Positions 32,586-44,013 of a DNA stretch of 64,000 bases are shown one piece after another. Positions within the stretch are counted from its first letter, which is position 1. The number at the start of each line of letters is the position of its first letter. The translations under genes were made by a program, and so were the position numbers. The notes under the pieces were generated by a model, which had not been told where the DNA came from, made no database searches, and saw only the letters and a program-made list of their open reading frames with translations. The DNA comes from Aaosphaeria pasadenensis (taxonomy: Eukaryota; Ascomycota; Dothideomycetes; Pleosporales). The stretch lies in the NCBI GenBank assembly GCA_022813625.1, contig JAKLMB010000008.1:1353977-1417976 (forward strand). The letters are read 5' to 3'.

Positions 32586-33783
32586 ATGCCACGTGTCGCA
32601 CCCCGCAAACCTATCGGTGGGTCATCCAACCCCGCGCGCACCACGCACGCATGTGTACGATGTCGGTTGAAGAAAGCAAAAGTAAGTTCAATATCGCAAT
32701 AAGGACTACTCTAACAAAATATAGTGCACAGGCAACCCTTGCGACAAATGTGTAGCAAAAAATGTTGTCTGTAGCTTCAGCCCAAAGAGGAACACAGTAC
32801 AGGCTGTCTCAGTGGGGTGAGCTGGTAGATGATATTTTACAACAAAGCTAATTGATCTTAGTTACACCCGTCTTCTTGAGGAACAAGTGGAGACTTTGAA
32901 GGCCAATCTCTACAAAGCACACTCTGCCAGAGCAGGAGAGGTCAACATCAACGATCTCATTAATACAAGCGAGACGAGTTCTGCACATGAATACAATGCT
33001 AGCAACCAACAACTTAGCAACAAAGCCCTAGGCAAACTTCCAGTGGGGGTCTCAGGCAAACATTTGGAGAAGCATCTATTCGGACATGCGGCCGGGCATC
33101 CAGTCGAACATCCAGTCGAACATCCAGTCAAACATCCAGTCAAACATCCAGTCAAACATCCAGTCGAACATCCAGTCGAACATCCAGTCAAACATCCAGT
33201 CGAACATCCAGTCAAACATCCAGTCGAATATTCAGTTGAACATCCGGTTGAACATCCAGTTGAACATGTAGTTGAACATCCGGTCGAACATCCAGTCGAA
33301 CATCCGGTCGAACATCCAGTCCTGCATCCACTCCTATATCCGGTCCAGAATCCAGTCGAATATTCAGGCGGACTTGATGTTAGACATCCAGGTGGACACC
33401 CAGTCCAGCATCCACTCCTATATCCCCAGCATCCAGTCCAGAATCTAGCAGAACATTCAGGCGGACTTGATGTTGGACATCTAGGTGAACATTCAGGCGG
33501 ACTTGATGTTGGACATCTAGGTGAACATTCAGGCGGACTTGATGTTGGACATCTAGGTGGACATTCAGACAGGATTACAGCCGAGTCATCACATGAACTG
33601 CCAATATGCAGAGCGACGCATTCAATCTTGGGTGCTCTGGACAATTTTCCGAACACACCGATGGTCGCCGGCGGTCTATACTTTACCGACCAACCTGCCG
33701 CTGACGACCTAGAATTACTCGAGACGGTTCTACCGGATCAAAGCTGGGTAGAGGACTGGGGTGCATCACTTTATGATATATAG
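32586..33783 (+). CDS. Zn(II)2Cys6 transcription factor with HPV(E/K) repeats
   Basis: Three exons, 32586-32681, 32725-32816 and 32862-33783; introns 43 and 45 nt with CTAAC/GCTAAT branch sites; 369 residues. Residues 23-49 form the binuclear cluster CVRCRLKKAK-C-TGNPC-DKC-VAKNVVC, split by intron 1, followed by a linker and a short coiled coil (TRLLEEQVETLKANL), the classic fungal arrangement. There is no fungal-specific regulatory domain. Instead come about 20 copies of a four-residue HPVE/HPVK unit (33094-33330), then three copies of SGGLDVGHLGEH (33450-33565) and an acidic C-terminus (LLETVLPDQSWVEDW) that could be an activation region. Confidence 0.85.
33094..33330. repeat. 12-bp coding minisatellite (HPVE/HPVK)
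   Basis: About 20 tandem copies of catccagtcgaa-like units inside the Zn2Cys6 gene. Substitutions are mostly G/A at the seventh-to-tenth bases, which toggle Glu and Lys, and all indels keep frame. Confidence 0.9.
33450..33567. repeat. 36-bp coding repeat (SGGLDVGHLGEH)
   Basis: Three tandem copies plus a partial earlier copy near 33363, downstream of the HPV array in the same gene. Confidence 0.85.
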
Positions 33784-33845
33784 TTTGTACTGCTCCTTAG
33801 CTAGGAAAGATTGTTTTATGAAATTATTCACCAAGCACGCATACC

Positions 33846-34301
33846 ATGAGTCCAGCAAGTCGATATCAGCGGGTACATTTCACCGAACCGGTTTATTCTT
33901 CCGTCTTGTACTCCCTTAATCAACCAGAATACTGGGCAATAAAGTATTTTGAAGATCACATTCGCCTGTGCGCTACCTGCATTCCCCCCTACTCTCGTTT
34001 ATGCGCCATTGGCTTGAGCCATGCCGGAGCAATCGATTCCTACATGTACTCGGTCACAGGAGAACACATCAGAAGTCGCACTCATCGACTGATCTACCTG
34101 GATATGCCAGCTGGCTTTCGTGCAACCCGACTATTACTCCATACTATGAAATATGAGTTTCCCCGCATTTCGCGAGGCGGAGCCAGTGCAGTCAATTATG
34201 TCAATCGCGGCGATCAGGATTCGTTGAGCAGGGGAAGAGCTAGGTCAAATTTCAAAGAGGATGGGGACCGACGTACAAAAATCAGATATGTGTATAGTTA
34301 A
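33846..34301 (+). CDS. Small hypothetical protein
   Basis: 151 residues, single exon, starting MSPASRYQRVHFTEPVYSSV. Balanced composition with possible Cys pair (RLCATCIPPYSRLCAIG) and a basic C-terminus. No domain recognised. It follows the Zn2Cys6 gene in the same direction by 63 bp and converges on the BTB gene with 10 bp between stops. Confidence 0.5.
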   Translation: MSPASRYQRVHFTEPVYSSVLYSLNQPEYWAIKYFEDHIRLCATCIPPYSRLCAIGLSHAGAIDSYMYSVTGEHIRSRTHRLIYLDMPAGFRATRLLLHTMKYEFPRISRGGASAVNYVNRGDQDSLSRGRARSNFKEDGDRRTKIRYVYS

Positions 34302-34311
34302 TGCAAGGCTA

Positions 34312-35380
34312 TCAAATACTGTTTCTATGCTGGATCTTCTTAGGGGTCTGGATCATGCTCGCTGGTGAGCTTCCCATATCAAATACGTCCACAGCGGAAT
34401 CGCCATCCCAACTTGCGGAATATTGTGTAGGGCCTTCGTCAATGTGAAAGTCTTGGAACATGTAGTTTACTTCTCCCTCTGGCTCCAGGATTTCTGCACG
34501 CAACTGGTCACTCCCATCATCGAGCAGATTGTTGATGAAGGTTTGCACCTGGTCCGTCGATGATGTTATAATGCGAAGCGTGCTTTCCAATATTGCTTGC
34601 GCCCGGTCTGAACCACCATAGATGTGATCGGTACATTGATTCCTCTTTATCTCGGCTTGAATATCCTCAAGACTTGGGTTTGCTTCCAGTATCCAGAGGG
34701 CAGTGACATGGAGTTTATACATAGAGGTATAATCCCAATCGAGCACAGTAGACGATACATGCAACAAGGAATGCACAACAAGTCTTCGAGTGTCAGCAAT
34801 CCTTAGCAGAACGTTGGCTTTCACTGTCAGCGGATGTGTCATTCGGCGTGAGAGAGAGTATACCTAATACAATGCCGCAAATATCATCATTGCCGCACGG
34901 AATTGGCTTGAAGCACAATGGGTGGTGCAGAAACACATCCGCGGCCAGCAGTTTAAATTTTGACAGATCTAAGTGCAGCGCGACTTTCAATAAGATCAAC
35001 ACTTTCTCAGACGGTATTTTGGCGGGCTTCAGGGTCTGAACTACGAATGCGAAACTGATAGAAGCGTAAAGCGTGCTTGAGGTAGGTATTTGATACTTCG
35101 ACAATGCCAACGTTAAACTAAGCATAATGTCTGTTGAGATATCATCCTTTGGTATAAACATGCCATGGGCAGACTGAGCAATACGGAGGAACGCGTCGGG
35201 ATCTTCCTTGATCTTGAGAATCTTGTTTGCATTGGGTTTGGAGTTCGCCTCTTGACAAAGTCTGGCGAACGTGGGAGATAGAGAAGAGAGTCGCTCAGAG
35301 GAAACAATGAAATGAGAGTCCCCAACAATGACCTCCAGATCACCCCGCTCTTCCACAATATATTCTTTGCGTTGATCCAT
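34312..35380 (-). CDS. BTB/POZ-domain protein
   Basis: Two exons (35380-34864, 34823-34312) with a 40-nt intron (GTATAC…GCTGAC…AG), 342 residues. The N-terminus GDLEVIVGDSHFIVSSERLS followed by SLSPTFARLC is a BTB/POZ core, and the helical part continues through LALSKYQIP and KVLILLKVALHLDLSKFKLL as in the fungal one-BTB family. The C-terminal half has no named domain. BTB proteins often adapt substrates to Cullin3 ligases or dimerise. A ctttatag box lies about 38 bp upstream. Confidence 0.8.
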
Positions 35381-35858
35381 GCTTGGCCGGACGGGTAAAG
35401 GTCAACGGGCAGAGCCACTTTATAGCAAACTCCCATCCCTGAAAACTGAGGCATCTATTCTCCGGTATCCAAGCAAGTAACGGTCATTCTAGGGACGTCA
35501 GCCGAATACTTGTTAGGAGCGGATCAGTCGTACAGCGCAAATTCACTACAAGTTTCCATTCCCAACGGGTCTGTCTTCCCACAAACGGTCCCCATGTAAA
35601 GTTCGTACGTACAGAAAGGTTCAGAGATCCATACACGAGACGAGAATAGGATTATCCACTGTTTGAGATGCATGGCGTTAATTGACTGCAAGATCAGTCG
35701 GTTTGATAGATTTTTCTATATGATACTAATGAACGAGATACAGCCGTCTTAGTGATGGTCTCATACCACGTCGACGCCACCAACTATTGACTCCGGTCCA
35801 TCCGAAGAAATCAGCCTTGGGCTTTGTTGAATATAATATCGGAACCGCGCTAGAGAGG
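35381..35858. other. Intergenic, no gene seen
   Basis: Only promoter-like sequence of the BTB gene at the left and the 3' end of the LPMO-like gene at the right. Confidence 0.4.
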
Positions 35859-36924
35859 TCATGCGCATGCATGATCGGTGGGAAGGGAGTTGGCTGTTGT
35901 GCCGCTGGCGTAGATAGAACGCTGGGCCTCAGCTGGAAAAATTAGTCAAAACTCACCGTTGCTCTGAAACAGAACACCTACAAGGGTAATGCGGCAAAGC
36001 AAGTGCGCTCGTGATATTCGGGTTATCGGATCCGCAAAACCCTTGCAGACCTTCGAACTCAACCATTGCAACACTGCTACCAACTGGAGGTCTGGATTGG
36101 ATTGGCTTATTCATTCCACGAAACTTCTGTGGATACTGGATCCATAAGCCTTCCCGAGTATGGCAGGGGGACAAGATCCAGTCCTCTGAAGGTGGTCCAT
36201 GAAAATTGGCTCTCAGATTTGCAATCAACATAGGGTATCCTACGGGGGTATGGTTCGAGGCGATGCCTCCTTTGATCCTGATAGGGGAACAGGACATGTA
36301 AAATTCCCTGTTACCAAATGCATTTAACCACGTCCTAGATTGTTAGCGTGGTAGGTGAGCGTGGTACACAACAATTACCAGGCTGCAATTACTCTTTCTG
36401 AAGATGGTAACCCTTCTGGCACTCTAAATGTATAATCTTGGTTGACGTCATACGTGTTTGTGATTTCACCTTCTTGCCCTTTCCTCACGCGGGGACAATT
36501 CCCTTCCCAGCTCTGTATCACGGCCCACGTATGGCCAGAATCATAAGAGAGTGAGATCTGGCAGGATCCCCCACCATGTGCTGCACCCAAGGGATCGTGC
36601 ATTCCCGGAACTCCTGTCTTGTTATTGGAATCAAATAGCCTATGAATTAGTCGTTCGGCGCAGATAGAATGATAGCTAAGCATACTGAAAGGTGGCGTCT
36701 TTTCCAGTGGTCCACACGGTTGATGAGCTGTAACGCCCATCTATGTGGAGTCCTTTACACGGAAAGACCTGTTGTCGCCATTCTGAGCCTTCATGGTTTG
36801 GATCACCATTGAGGGGCATGATCAGCTTATCGATGTGTGTATTCCATCTAAAGGGGTCAGGATTTCCCATGAACAAGTGCGTCACGCCTGGCTTCGCCAA
36901 CAGCAGGAGTACGTAAACTTTCAT
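35859..36924 (-). CDS. Secreted LPMO-like copper-protein candidate
   Basis: Exons 36924-36686, 36639-36379, 36334-35982 and 35932-35859 (308 residues). If the last intron (GTAGGT…GACTAAT…CCAG) is not used, the protein ends at 35953 with 293. Start ATG 36924 lies 35 bp after a ctatataag box. Signal peptide MKVYVLLLLAKPGVT is followed by a His that becomes residue 1 (HLFMGNPDPF), the first half of a histidine brace. A second His occurs in AAHGGGSCQISLSYDSG, then WLNAFGNREFYMSCSPIRI. This order matches ascomycete secreted proteins annotated as lytic polysaccharide monooxygenase-like; the exact AA family and the substrate cannot be fixed. Confidence 0.7.
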
Positions 36925-37031
36925 GTTACTTGTATTGATGACTACTGTTATTGAACTCTTATATAGCATGGCCTATATCTAGCTCTGTGCTACCGATTTG
37001 TGGTGGTGGGTGGGATTCTGAGGATGACCAG

Positions 37032-38053
37032 CTAAAAGTACTCCGCAACACGCTCGGGCGCTATGCTGTTAGCATACCATGCAACAGGGTAGGTCTGACT
37101 ACTTACTTCTCGGTCGATCGGAGACGTATGCAAAACGTGGCTCTGCGGACTTTGGAACGCTTCCTCCATGCGGGAGGAAATGCCCGGTGTAGGAGGATTG
37201 TTCGAGAGACTGGCGGTCGTGTGCCGATTTTTGTTCGTTCCGATGCGATTATGCGTTGATTTTCCGAGATATCTGGCACGGATGGAAAAGAAGTTGATGG
37301 TAAACAGAAAAACTCCATTATGAATAGTGTCCCATTGATGAAGCCAGAACACTTTTGCGAGGCCGGCCATTTTGTAGCTCGTCACCGCTCGAACCACAGA
37401 AATTACGACACACAGCCCGATGAGACTGAACCGGGTAGCGGCGAGAAGTTTAGTGCGCCTTTGAATCCGGGCAGACAGTAGGATCGCCATTGGGAATACA
37501 ATGAGAACACAGCTGCTGACTACATCCCACGCAGTTGACAGCCATAGCGCGCGATAAGAGAATGTATAACCCGGGAATATGCAATCTGCAATCTGTTAGT
37601 GACGTGTGGTAGGAGGCTCGGGACGCAGTTACCTGCTACACAAGGCGATGCGACATAAGGATACGCCGCCAGGCCAGCTACATAGGCCGCAATTGAGGTT
37701 GAGACGAAAGCGTACCACGCCCGATGGAGTGGGATATTACCATCGATGAGGCGGTGATAGGACACCATCAGACTGCACTTCGCAAGCCATGTGCTTGTGA
37801 TCTTGAGGACCGTAGAGGCGTATTGCAAGTGAGTTCCATAACCACTGAGGCGAATCCTATCAGTATGAAAGGCGAGATAAGTGTCGATTGCGCAGCCCGT
37901 GCCAAGGAGCAGGATGCTGAAATGGGACAAGAAATGATGAATGGTTGTCACGGAAAGAATGGGGCGGAGAACCAGAAAACGTGCCACGTTAGTAGCTCCA
38001 GATATTACGAAGGTAGTCCAAATGATGGGGATGAAGATACGTTGATCGAGCAT
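37032..38053 (-). CDS. Rhodopsin-like seven-TM fungal membrane protein
   Basis: Two exons (38053-37633, 37585-37032) and a 47-nt intron give 324 residues. About seven hydrophobic helices, with a Cys pair in the loop before TM6 (YVASPCVAD-C) and, after the splice, FSYRALWLSTAWDVVSSCVL then VFPMAILLSARIQRRTKLLA and ATRFSLIGLCVVISVVRAVT. This is the pattern of the PTH11-related rhodopsin-domain family in Pezizomycotina, integral membrane proteins often treated as GPCR-like. No CFEM domain is present. Ligand unknown. Confidence 0.7.
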
Positions 38054-38167
38054 GGCGATACTGGAATGTGGGGAGTGGGGACTGAGGCTTGAAGGCGCCG
38101 TTGGCGCAAAACTAAATACCAGATCTGAGGGCGCTTATCAGGAGGCGATGCATCGTCCCCAGGTAAA

Positions 38168-40459
38168 CTACTCGCCAGGGTGGGGGAACCATGCCTGCGG
38201 CAAAGTTCGATCCTCAACGCCGAAAGGTTCATTAGCGTCTCGATAGCGTAGTTCGTCAGCCTCAGCAAGCGAGCAAGTTAGGAGCTCCACTGCCCATTGT
38301 GGGATTTCTTGAAGTAAATTTGGCCTCAACGCTTGCATAGCTTCACCAAACCACCGGATTTCTGCCTCGGTCAAGCTATCTATACTTGTGAAAGAGTCAG
38401 CTCTATAGTCGGCACAAATGACGTCAACGTCTTACTCCTTTCTGCGAATCGGTTTCTTGAGCTTCTGGTCAATGTGACCAAGATCAAGATACGGAGGCTG
38501 TGATTCTTCGCCGGGAAGAAGGATCAATATTTGTGGGCTCGGACGTGCGTAGCTCTGAAGCAAGAGGTGCATGAGTTTACCATGCCTGATGTACTGCGTG
38601 ATCCTTTCCTCAATACGTTTGTCCGCTGCTCCCGAGGCTTGCTTGATGCTAGAAATGATCGCGTTCTTGACCATGTCTGCTGCGGGCCTCTTCTTTTCGG
38701 CGTCGCTCAAGGTCGGGTACAGAGCATCAATGGCATCCGTTGATGGTGTAAGTGGTAGCCCACTAAGACCTTGTCTATACGTAGATGTCGATTTGTGTTT
38801 AACTACCCTGTGTTGCTCCACGCGACTCAGGCGCTTATGCGCCGATAACGTTTCAACCGCTTCCTGGAATGTCTGATAGTAACAATACTTAACATATCGA
38901 GTGCGAGCAACCGATAGATGACCCACACTGTCTTCTCTGTCAAGATATTTGTGAATATGAAGGAGTTTAGTAATTTTTTCGGTTGTGTCTAAGGCAAAAT
39001 CCGTCGTACTCTTCATCGTCATCTTCAGTGATTCAAGAATTCGTGGCGAGCCAATCTCGCGGATGGACTGGAGGATGCGAAGGTACTTGAAAACTTCCAT
39101 TTGAGCTGGTAGCTGCGAATGCAGTCCTTGAAGTAGTGTTTGATCGAATCCATCAGGAATTGGATATTTAGATGCGCTGCTATTCACCGGGAGCTGGATT
39201 GTTGGTTGCCCAGAGTCAAGTTGCGTCGCATGCATTTCGCTTGATACACGTAGTTTTCTCAGGAATCGCTGACGCAGGTCCTCTTCTGGGGGAATAATAA
39301 CCGCGCCGCCTTTATTCAGCACTTTATTAAGCGCTTCAACATAGGACACCGAAGTAATTGTGATATCGCGCTCCTGCATACGGTGATTTAACTGTAGTCA
39401 TGTAAGCAAAGAATCGTGTGCGTCATTGGTACTTACCCATAGACATGCTACCGTCCAACCAATATTCTCATAATGAGTTATTAAACGTGAAGACCTGAGT
39501 CCAGTTTTCATAGTGTATATTTTTCTTTGAGCCCTATCGCCAAAGAATAGGTCAGGCTCAGATTCCCCTGCGATGATCACAAAACTCCTGTCGCAAATGT
39601 ATGATGTATCGCATCTTTCGATGCTTGGCGTCTGAATGATGTGAACGGTGCTAGGCAATAGTGTGTATAGAAGGCTATGCATCAGGCGTGGCGTAAGAGG
39701 AAGTCCGTCTACTAAAGGACGTAAATCGGCTGTAGATAGACTAGATGTCGGAACTTCGTCGTGCAGACAAACCCCTTCATGGACACGGCCATGCTGCTCT
39801 TGTGCATCCCTCTGTTCGATATCCGAAATGGCTACGGGAGGCACATCTTGACACATCACCTGCTCTGCAGGATTGTCCCGGCCGTAGCTCTCTGATGCGG
39901 GAAATGAATTATGAAGGGTTGAACTTAACTCCTCGTCGTCACCGAATAGTGAACCTAGATCGTCGTCATCAGCAAACGGATGCCTTCTGGGTGGACCATT
40001 CGAAGACACATCAGATACGCCCGGAACAACATCTGGGAACTGTGTCGTCACATTGTCAACGTTCCGGCCTTCGAGAGATAGATCTTCCATGGAAGATTCC
40101 ATTCTCGTCTCCCCCGGAGATCTACATGAATCGTGATCACCAGTGGATAATTGCATCCCAACGCCCCTTCCACGTTCGGGCACAAACATGGAATTTGGAT
40201 CGTCATCCTCGGAAAGATCTTCTACAGGTGCTCCACGCAGATTCTCTGTGGAAGCTTCAGCTTCATCAGAAGTTGACGAGGTAGAAGACCCAGTGGGAGA
40301 TGATGGGTCCTTCTGTGCGCGTTGAGACTTCTTTCCAGCCCGTTTTTTCGAAATCCTTCTCTTGCCCCGATCAGTGATTGATCTTCCTTCGGTGTAGTGC
40401 TGTTGTCTAGAACGGGTTCTCAACACGCGAGGGCTAGATTGGCGAATTCGGGTTTTCAC
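38168..40459 (-). CDS. Large hypothetical protein with acidic, disordered N-terminus
   Basis: Exons end at 39437/39391 (45-nt intron, GTAAGT) and 38436/38384 (51-nt intron, GTAAGA), and the final exon ends at 38168. The first exon frame runs from 40459, but its first codon is GTG and the frame is open upstream to an intron-like acceptor (CTAAC…CACAG near 40560), so a 5' exon is probably missing from this model. N-terminal part: basic (RVLRTRSRQQ, KKRAGKKSQRAQ), then Ser/Asp/Glu-rich. Middle: folded part (SYICDRSFVIIAGESEPDLF, HYENIGWTVACLWLN). C-terminal part helical. About 730 residues. I do not recognise a family; the RTRSRQQ and KRRISKK segments suggest a nuclear location. Confidence 0.6.
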
Positions 40460-40850
40460 GTCATGCTTCCAGACTTCTATGGCCGAGAGTAGTCGGTTCA
40501 GCTCAGAGCTGTTTGCATCCTGGCTTCTGGCGGTCCATTCCTTAATGAATTCCTGTGATTAGTTAGAGAGAATCCCCGCGAAGGACACGCTCACATGCGG
40601 TGATTATTGCCAACGCAGGACCTAGGTCACGAACTACCATACTTCTCAGACATGATCCATGAGAGAAAGAAGGGACATCTACGCTCTTACCATATGCCGG
40701 AACATACGGGCGATAATGTCTACTTCTAGTTAGCGGGAGCAGTGAGACGTCCTTTCACATCCCACTGCTCCCGCTAATCCTCTTCAAGGATAGCGAAAAC
40801 TATGCCACATAAATCCCGACTTCTCCGGCCAGTCTGCAGTGTGATCAAAC
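40460..40850. other. Divergent spacer, may hold a missed 5' exon
   Basis: Spacer between the large hypothetical gene and the CSC1-type gene. An acceptor-like CTAAC…CACAG on the minus strand (near 40560) suggests a short first exon for the leftward gene, for example starting at an ATG near 40660. Confidence 0.35.
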
Positions 40851-43186
40851 ATGCAGCCTTATTCACAGACCGAAGGGTTTGGTGAAGCTTTCGGAAAGGT
40901 GCAGATGCTGAGGGGCGTGTCTCTAAGCTCCTTTATCGCTTCCCTTTCTAGCTCGCTGGCCGCTTTCCTTGTCCAGATTGGTGTGTTCTTTCTCATCAGC
41001 AAACGATACCCATCCATATAGTATGCAGATCTTTCTAGTATACGTCATATATTGACTGTTACAGTCCCGCTATTCCCAGGCTTCACAAGAAGTCCTGGGG
41101 ATCTTTTCTCAAGGCCGTCCGATATGACGGCGATCAGTCGCATCTTGATAGCTACTTCTTCCTGAGATATCTCCGGACTATCGTTATCATGTTCCTTCCA
41201 GCAGCCATTTTCATCACTCCCATGCTCATCCCTCTAAACTACATTCACGGGAAAGGAGAGCGCAGCGGCGTCAGTGGGCTGGACGCTATTGCTTGGTCAA
41301 ATGTCGGCCTTCAATATTGTAGCCGCTATTGGGCACATCTGCTCTCTAGTCTGCTTCTCGTTGTGCACGTCTGCAGATTAATCTGGGTGGAGCTTTCATG
41401 CTATGTGAAAATCCGACATGAAGCACCACAGGCTGCTCTGCGCACTGTTTTGATCGACTCCCTTCCTGTAGATTGGAACACTGCTGAGAAAATTAGGCCG
41501 CATCTGAAACTCTTTCCTGGCAAAGTCAGTGCAATATCTTTTAATCGAGATTTCAGCAAGCTGTCGAACAAGCTCGCGCGCTGTGAGCAACTTGCCCGTC
41601 TGCTTGAAAGAGAGGAGACGGATGCGATCCAGAGGCAATTGAAAGGTACATCAACGACAGCTACCCCCCCAATACCTCAACGCCGATTCCCCAAATGGGT
41701 CCGAGTCTGGGAATGGATGCATACAACTAGAAGTACGGATGCTATCTGCGAGGAGCTGCGCCAGCTGTGTGATCAAATCATACAAGAGCGAGAAAATCCA
41801 CAAGACTTCCCGATGGTCAATTCAGCTTTTGTCACATTCGAAAATCCTATTGCAGCACACATGTTCTGCCAGACCGTTATACACACTCGTTGGGGTTATG
41901 TAACCCCTAAATCACTACCTATTTCTGATGATGACATTGTGTGGGGAAACATTTGCATCAATTGGCTCGAAAGAAGCATCCGAACAGCCATCTCCAACAC
42001 GGTCATCCTTGTGTTCACCGCCATCTGCATCGTTCCAGTGTCGCTCATTGGATTGCTTTCGCAGATTATATATCTTACGAGAGTTGTCACCTGGCTAGAA
42101 TGGATCAGCAATCTACCAGAATGGACCATTGGTGTCATTCAAGGAGTCCTCCCAGCACTACTACTTACAACACTTCTCCGGGGGTTTGCGGCCGGCGTAG
42201 AACATTTAGTTAAAATCCAGGGAATCTCGTCTAAGAGCATAATCACCTTGAGAATTCAAGACTTCTATTTTTATTTTATGTTTCTTCAAGCGACTGTTAT
42301 TATCTCCTTATCAGCGGGGCTCACAACTATTGTTAATGAAGCTTCGGACAGCATTTCAATAGCTGCACTGTTAGCTAAGAACTTGCCGAAAGCAAGTAAC
42401 TATTTCCTATCGTACGTCTTACTACAGGCTCTCTCTGTAGGATCGCAGGCTCTGCTTCGCACCGATCGCCTTATAAGTAACTTGATCCTCAGCCCAATCA
42501 ACGACAGAACAGTTACGGATCACATAGAGAGGAGAAATGTACCAGACATAGAGTGGGGGATATTTGTGCCTGTCTACAGTAATCTCTCATGCATCGGTAT
42601 GCTTTTATTTTACTAAATCGTTAACATGCTAATCAGTCTAGGACTCCTTTACTCGATTATTTCGCCAATTATCATACCTTTCCAAGTCATAATCTTCTCT
42701 ATGTTCTGGCTGATTTACTCGTACTCTCCTTTGATACAGACAAGACGCGATAGTGGGGGAATCTTCTATCCCTCTGCTATAAAGCATCTTCTCACCGGAG
42801 TATACTTCATGCAAGTGAGCGTGGCAAGTCTTTTCCTTCTAGTACGCGATAAACACGGGAAACCCCAGTGCATTGGTCAAGCAGTACTCATGGTTATTGC
42901 TATTGGGCTTACGGCACTTTTTCATCATATTCTTTGTAGAGCGTTCGATCCGTTACTCTTTTACTCTCCTACAATATTGGACAAATCTCTTGCCAGGCCT
43001 AGCACAGATATTATGTTGACGCACCGCGATCTGAACTCAACCCTGACAATCAGAATCCCACAGCCCAAATCTGGCAAGATTGAGTGTTTAAACCTACGTA
43101 AACGGCTAAATCCAGGGGTAGTTGTAGTTTGCGATGACGAGGCCGAGATTGACACCTGTGGAAAGATCAAGCTAAAACAAATTTGA
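40851..43186 (+). CDS. CSC1/OSCA-type stress-gated cation channel
   Basis: Three exons, 40851-41020, 41065-42596 and 42642-43186; introns 44 and 45 nt; 748 residues. N-terminal TM (SLAAFLVQIGVFFLISKRYP), then the RSN1_TM region (YLRTIVIMFLPAAIFITPML), the cytosolic domain (LIDSLPVDWNTAEKIRPHLK, NSAFVTFENPIAAHMFCQTV) and the long multi-pass pore region (SIITLRIQDFYFYFMFLQAT, LLYSIISPIIIPFQVIIFSM). This is the full DUF221/CSC1 order. Expected to be a Ca2+-permeable, osmotically gated channel in the plasma membrane. The first ATG (40851) is used; an in-frame ATG at 40905 is possible. Confidence 0.85.
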
Positions 43187-43226
43187 GGGCATATCAATAT
43201 ATAAACCATGATATCCAAGTCATTCG

Positions 43227-43891
43227 ATGCATAAAATGGAATTCACTTCATCTCAGAAGTCATCAATAGAGAGACTTACAGCAGTCATAATTGATCCAGC
43301 CCATAAAGGGCTCTGCCAGAAATGGCTGAGAGAATCTATACCAATACTAGAAACTAACATGCCATTCGATTGCGCCACCTGGGAGCTCGCTCAACTTCTG
43401 TTGCTTGCCCAAACCTCTCTATGGCCGATCTCTCTATGGCGAAACAAGCTCCCCCAACTTCGAGAATGGCATCATTCTTCCCCAAATGTAGTGACAAAAA
43501 GGGACCCAGATAAAGTGCACGCACTTTGTTCCAGACTGAAACAAAGCCGTTCGTAGTTACACTCCCACCATTGTCACACCGCTAATGCAGGGGAGGCAAG
43601 CAACTCGGGTTGGATGTTAACCTGGTCCGCCTGCGCCTATTGGTTTTCAGCCTGTTCAGACCTTCGGATGCGCGGATGTGGAAGTATGACAACCTACGCC
43701 ATGCCGATCTTTTAGATTGTGAACAGCTGTTTCTTGGCTGTCAAGACAAGACTGGAAATGATGGATGGGAGCAGATAGACTATGATACCTGGATATACAT
43801 CGCTATGAATGAGCAGCCTTCGCTGCTTCGGCAGGCATTGCAGTCAAGGCTAGAATCCTTCGTTCCAAGTCGCCTGTGGCGATCTCTCTAA
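43227..43891 (+). CDS. Hypothetical protein, two exons
   Basis: Exons 43227-43552 and 43591-43891 with a short 38-nt intron (GTAGTT…GCTAAT…GCAG), 208 residues. Start MHKMEFTSSQKSSIERLTAV. The second exon carries RMWKYDNLRHADLLDCEQLF and ends WRSL. No domain recognised. It follows the channel gene by 40 bp in the same direction. Confidence 0.5.
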
Positions 43892-44013
43892 TGGTAGCGG
43901 CTCAGTGGCGCAACCTTATCTAGACGTGCCACCGGAACAGCGGAAGCGATGAGGGGTGGGCACATATATCAGCAACATTTCTGCATTGTAATTAAGCATA
44001 TGCAACAAGCACA

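Noticed and set aside
33094..33330. Regularly spaced repeat that might suggest a CRISPR array
   Set aside because: Units are contiguous with no spacers, in frame within a eukaryotic gene; the same holds for 12721-12913 and 49980-50600.
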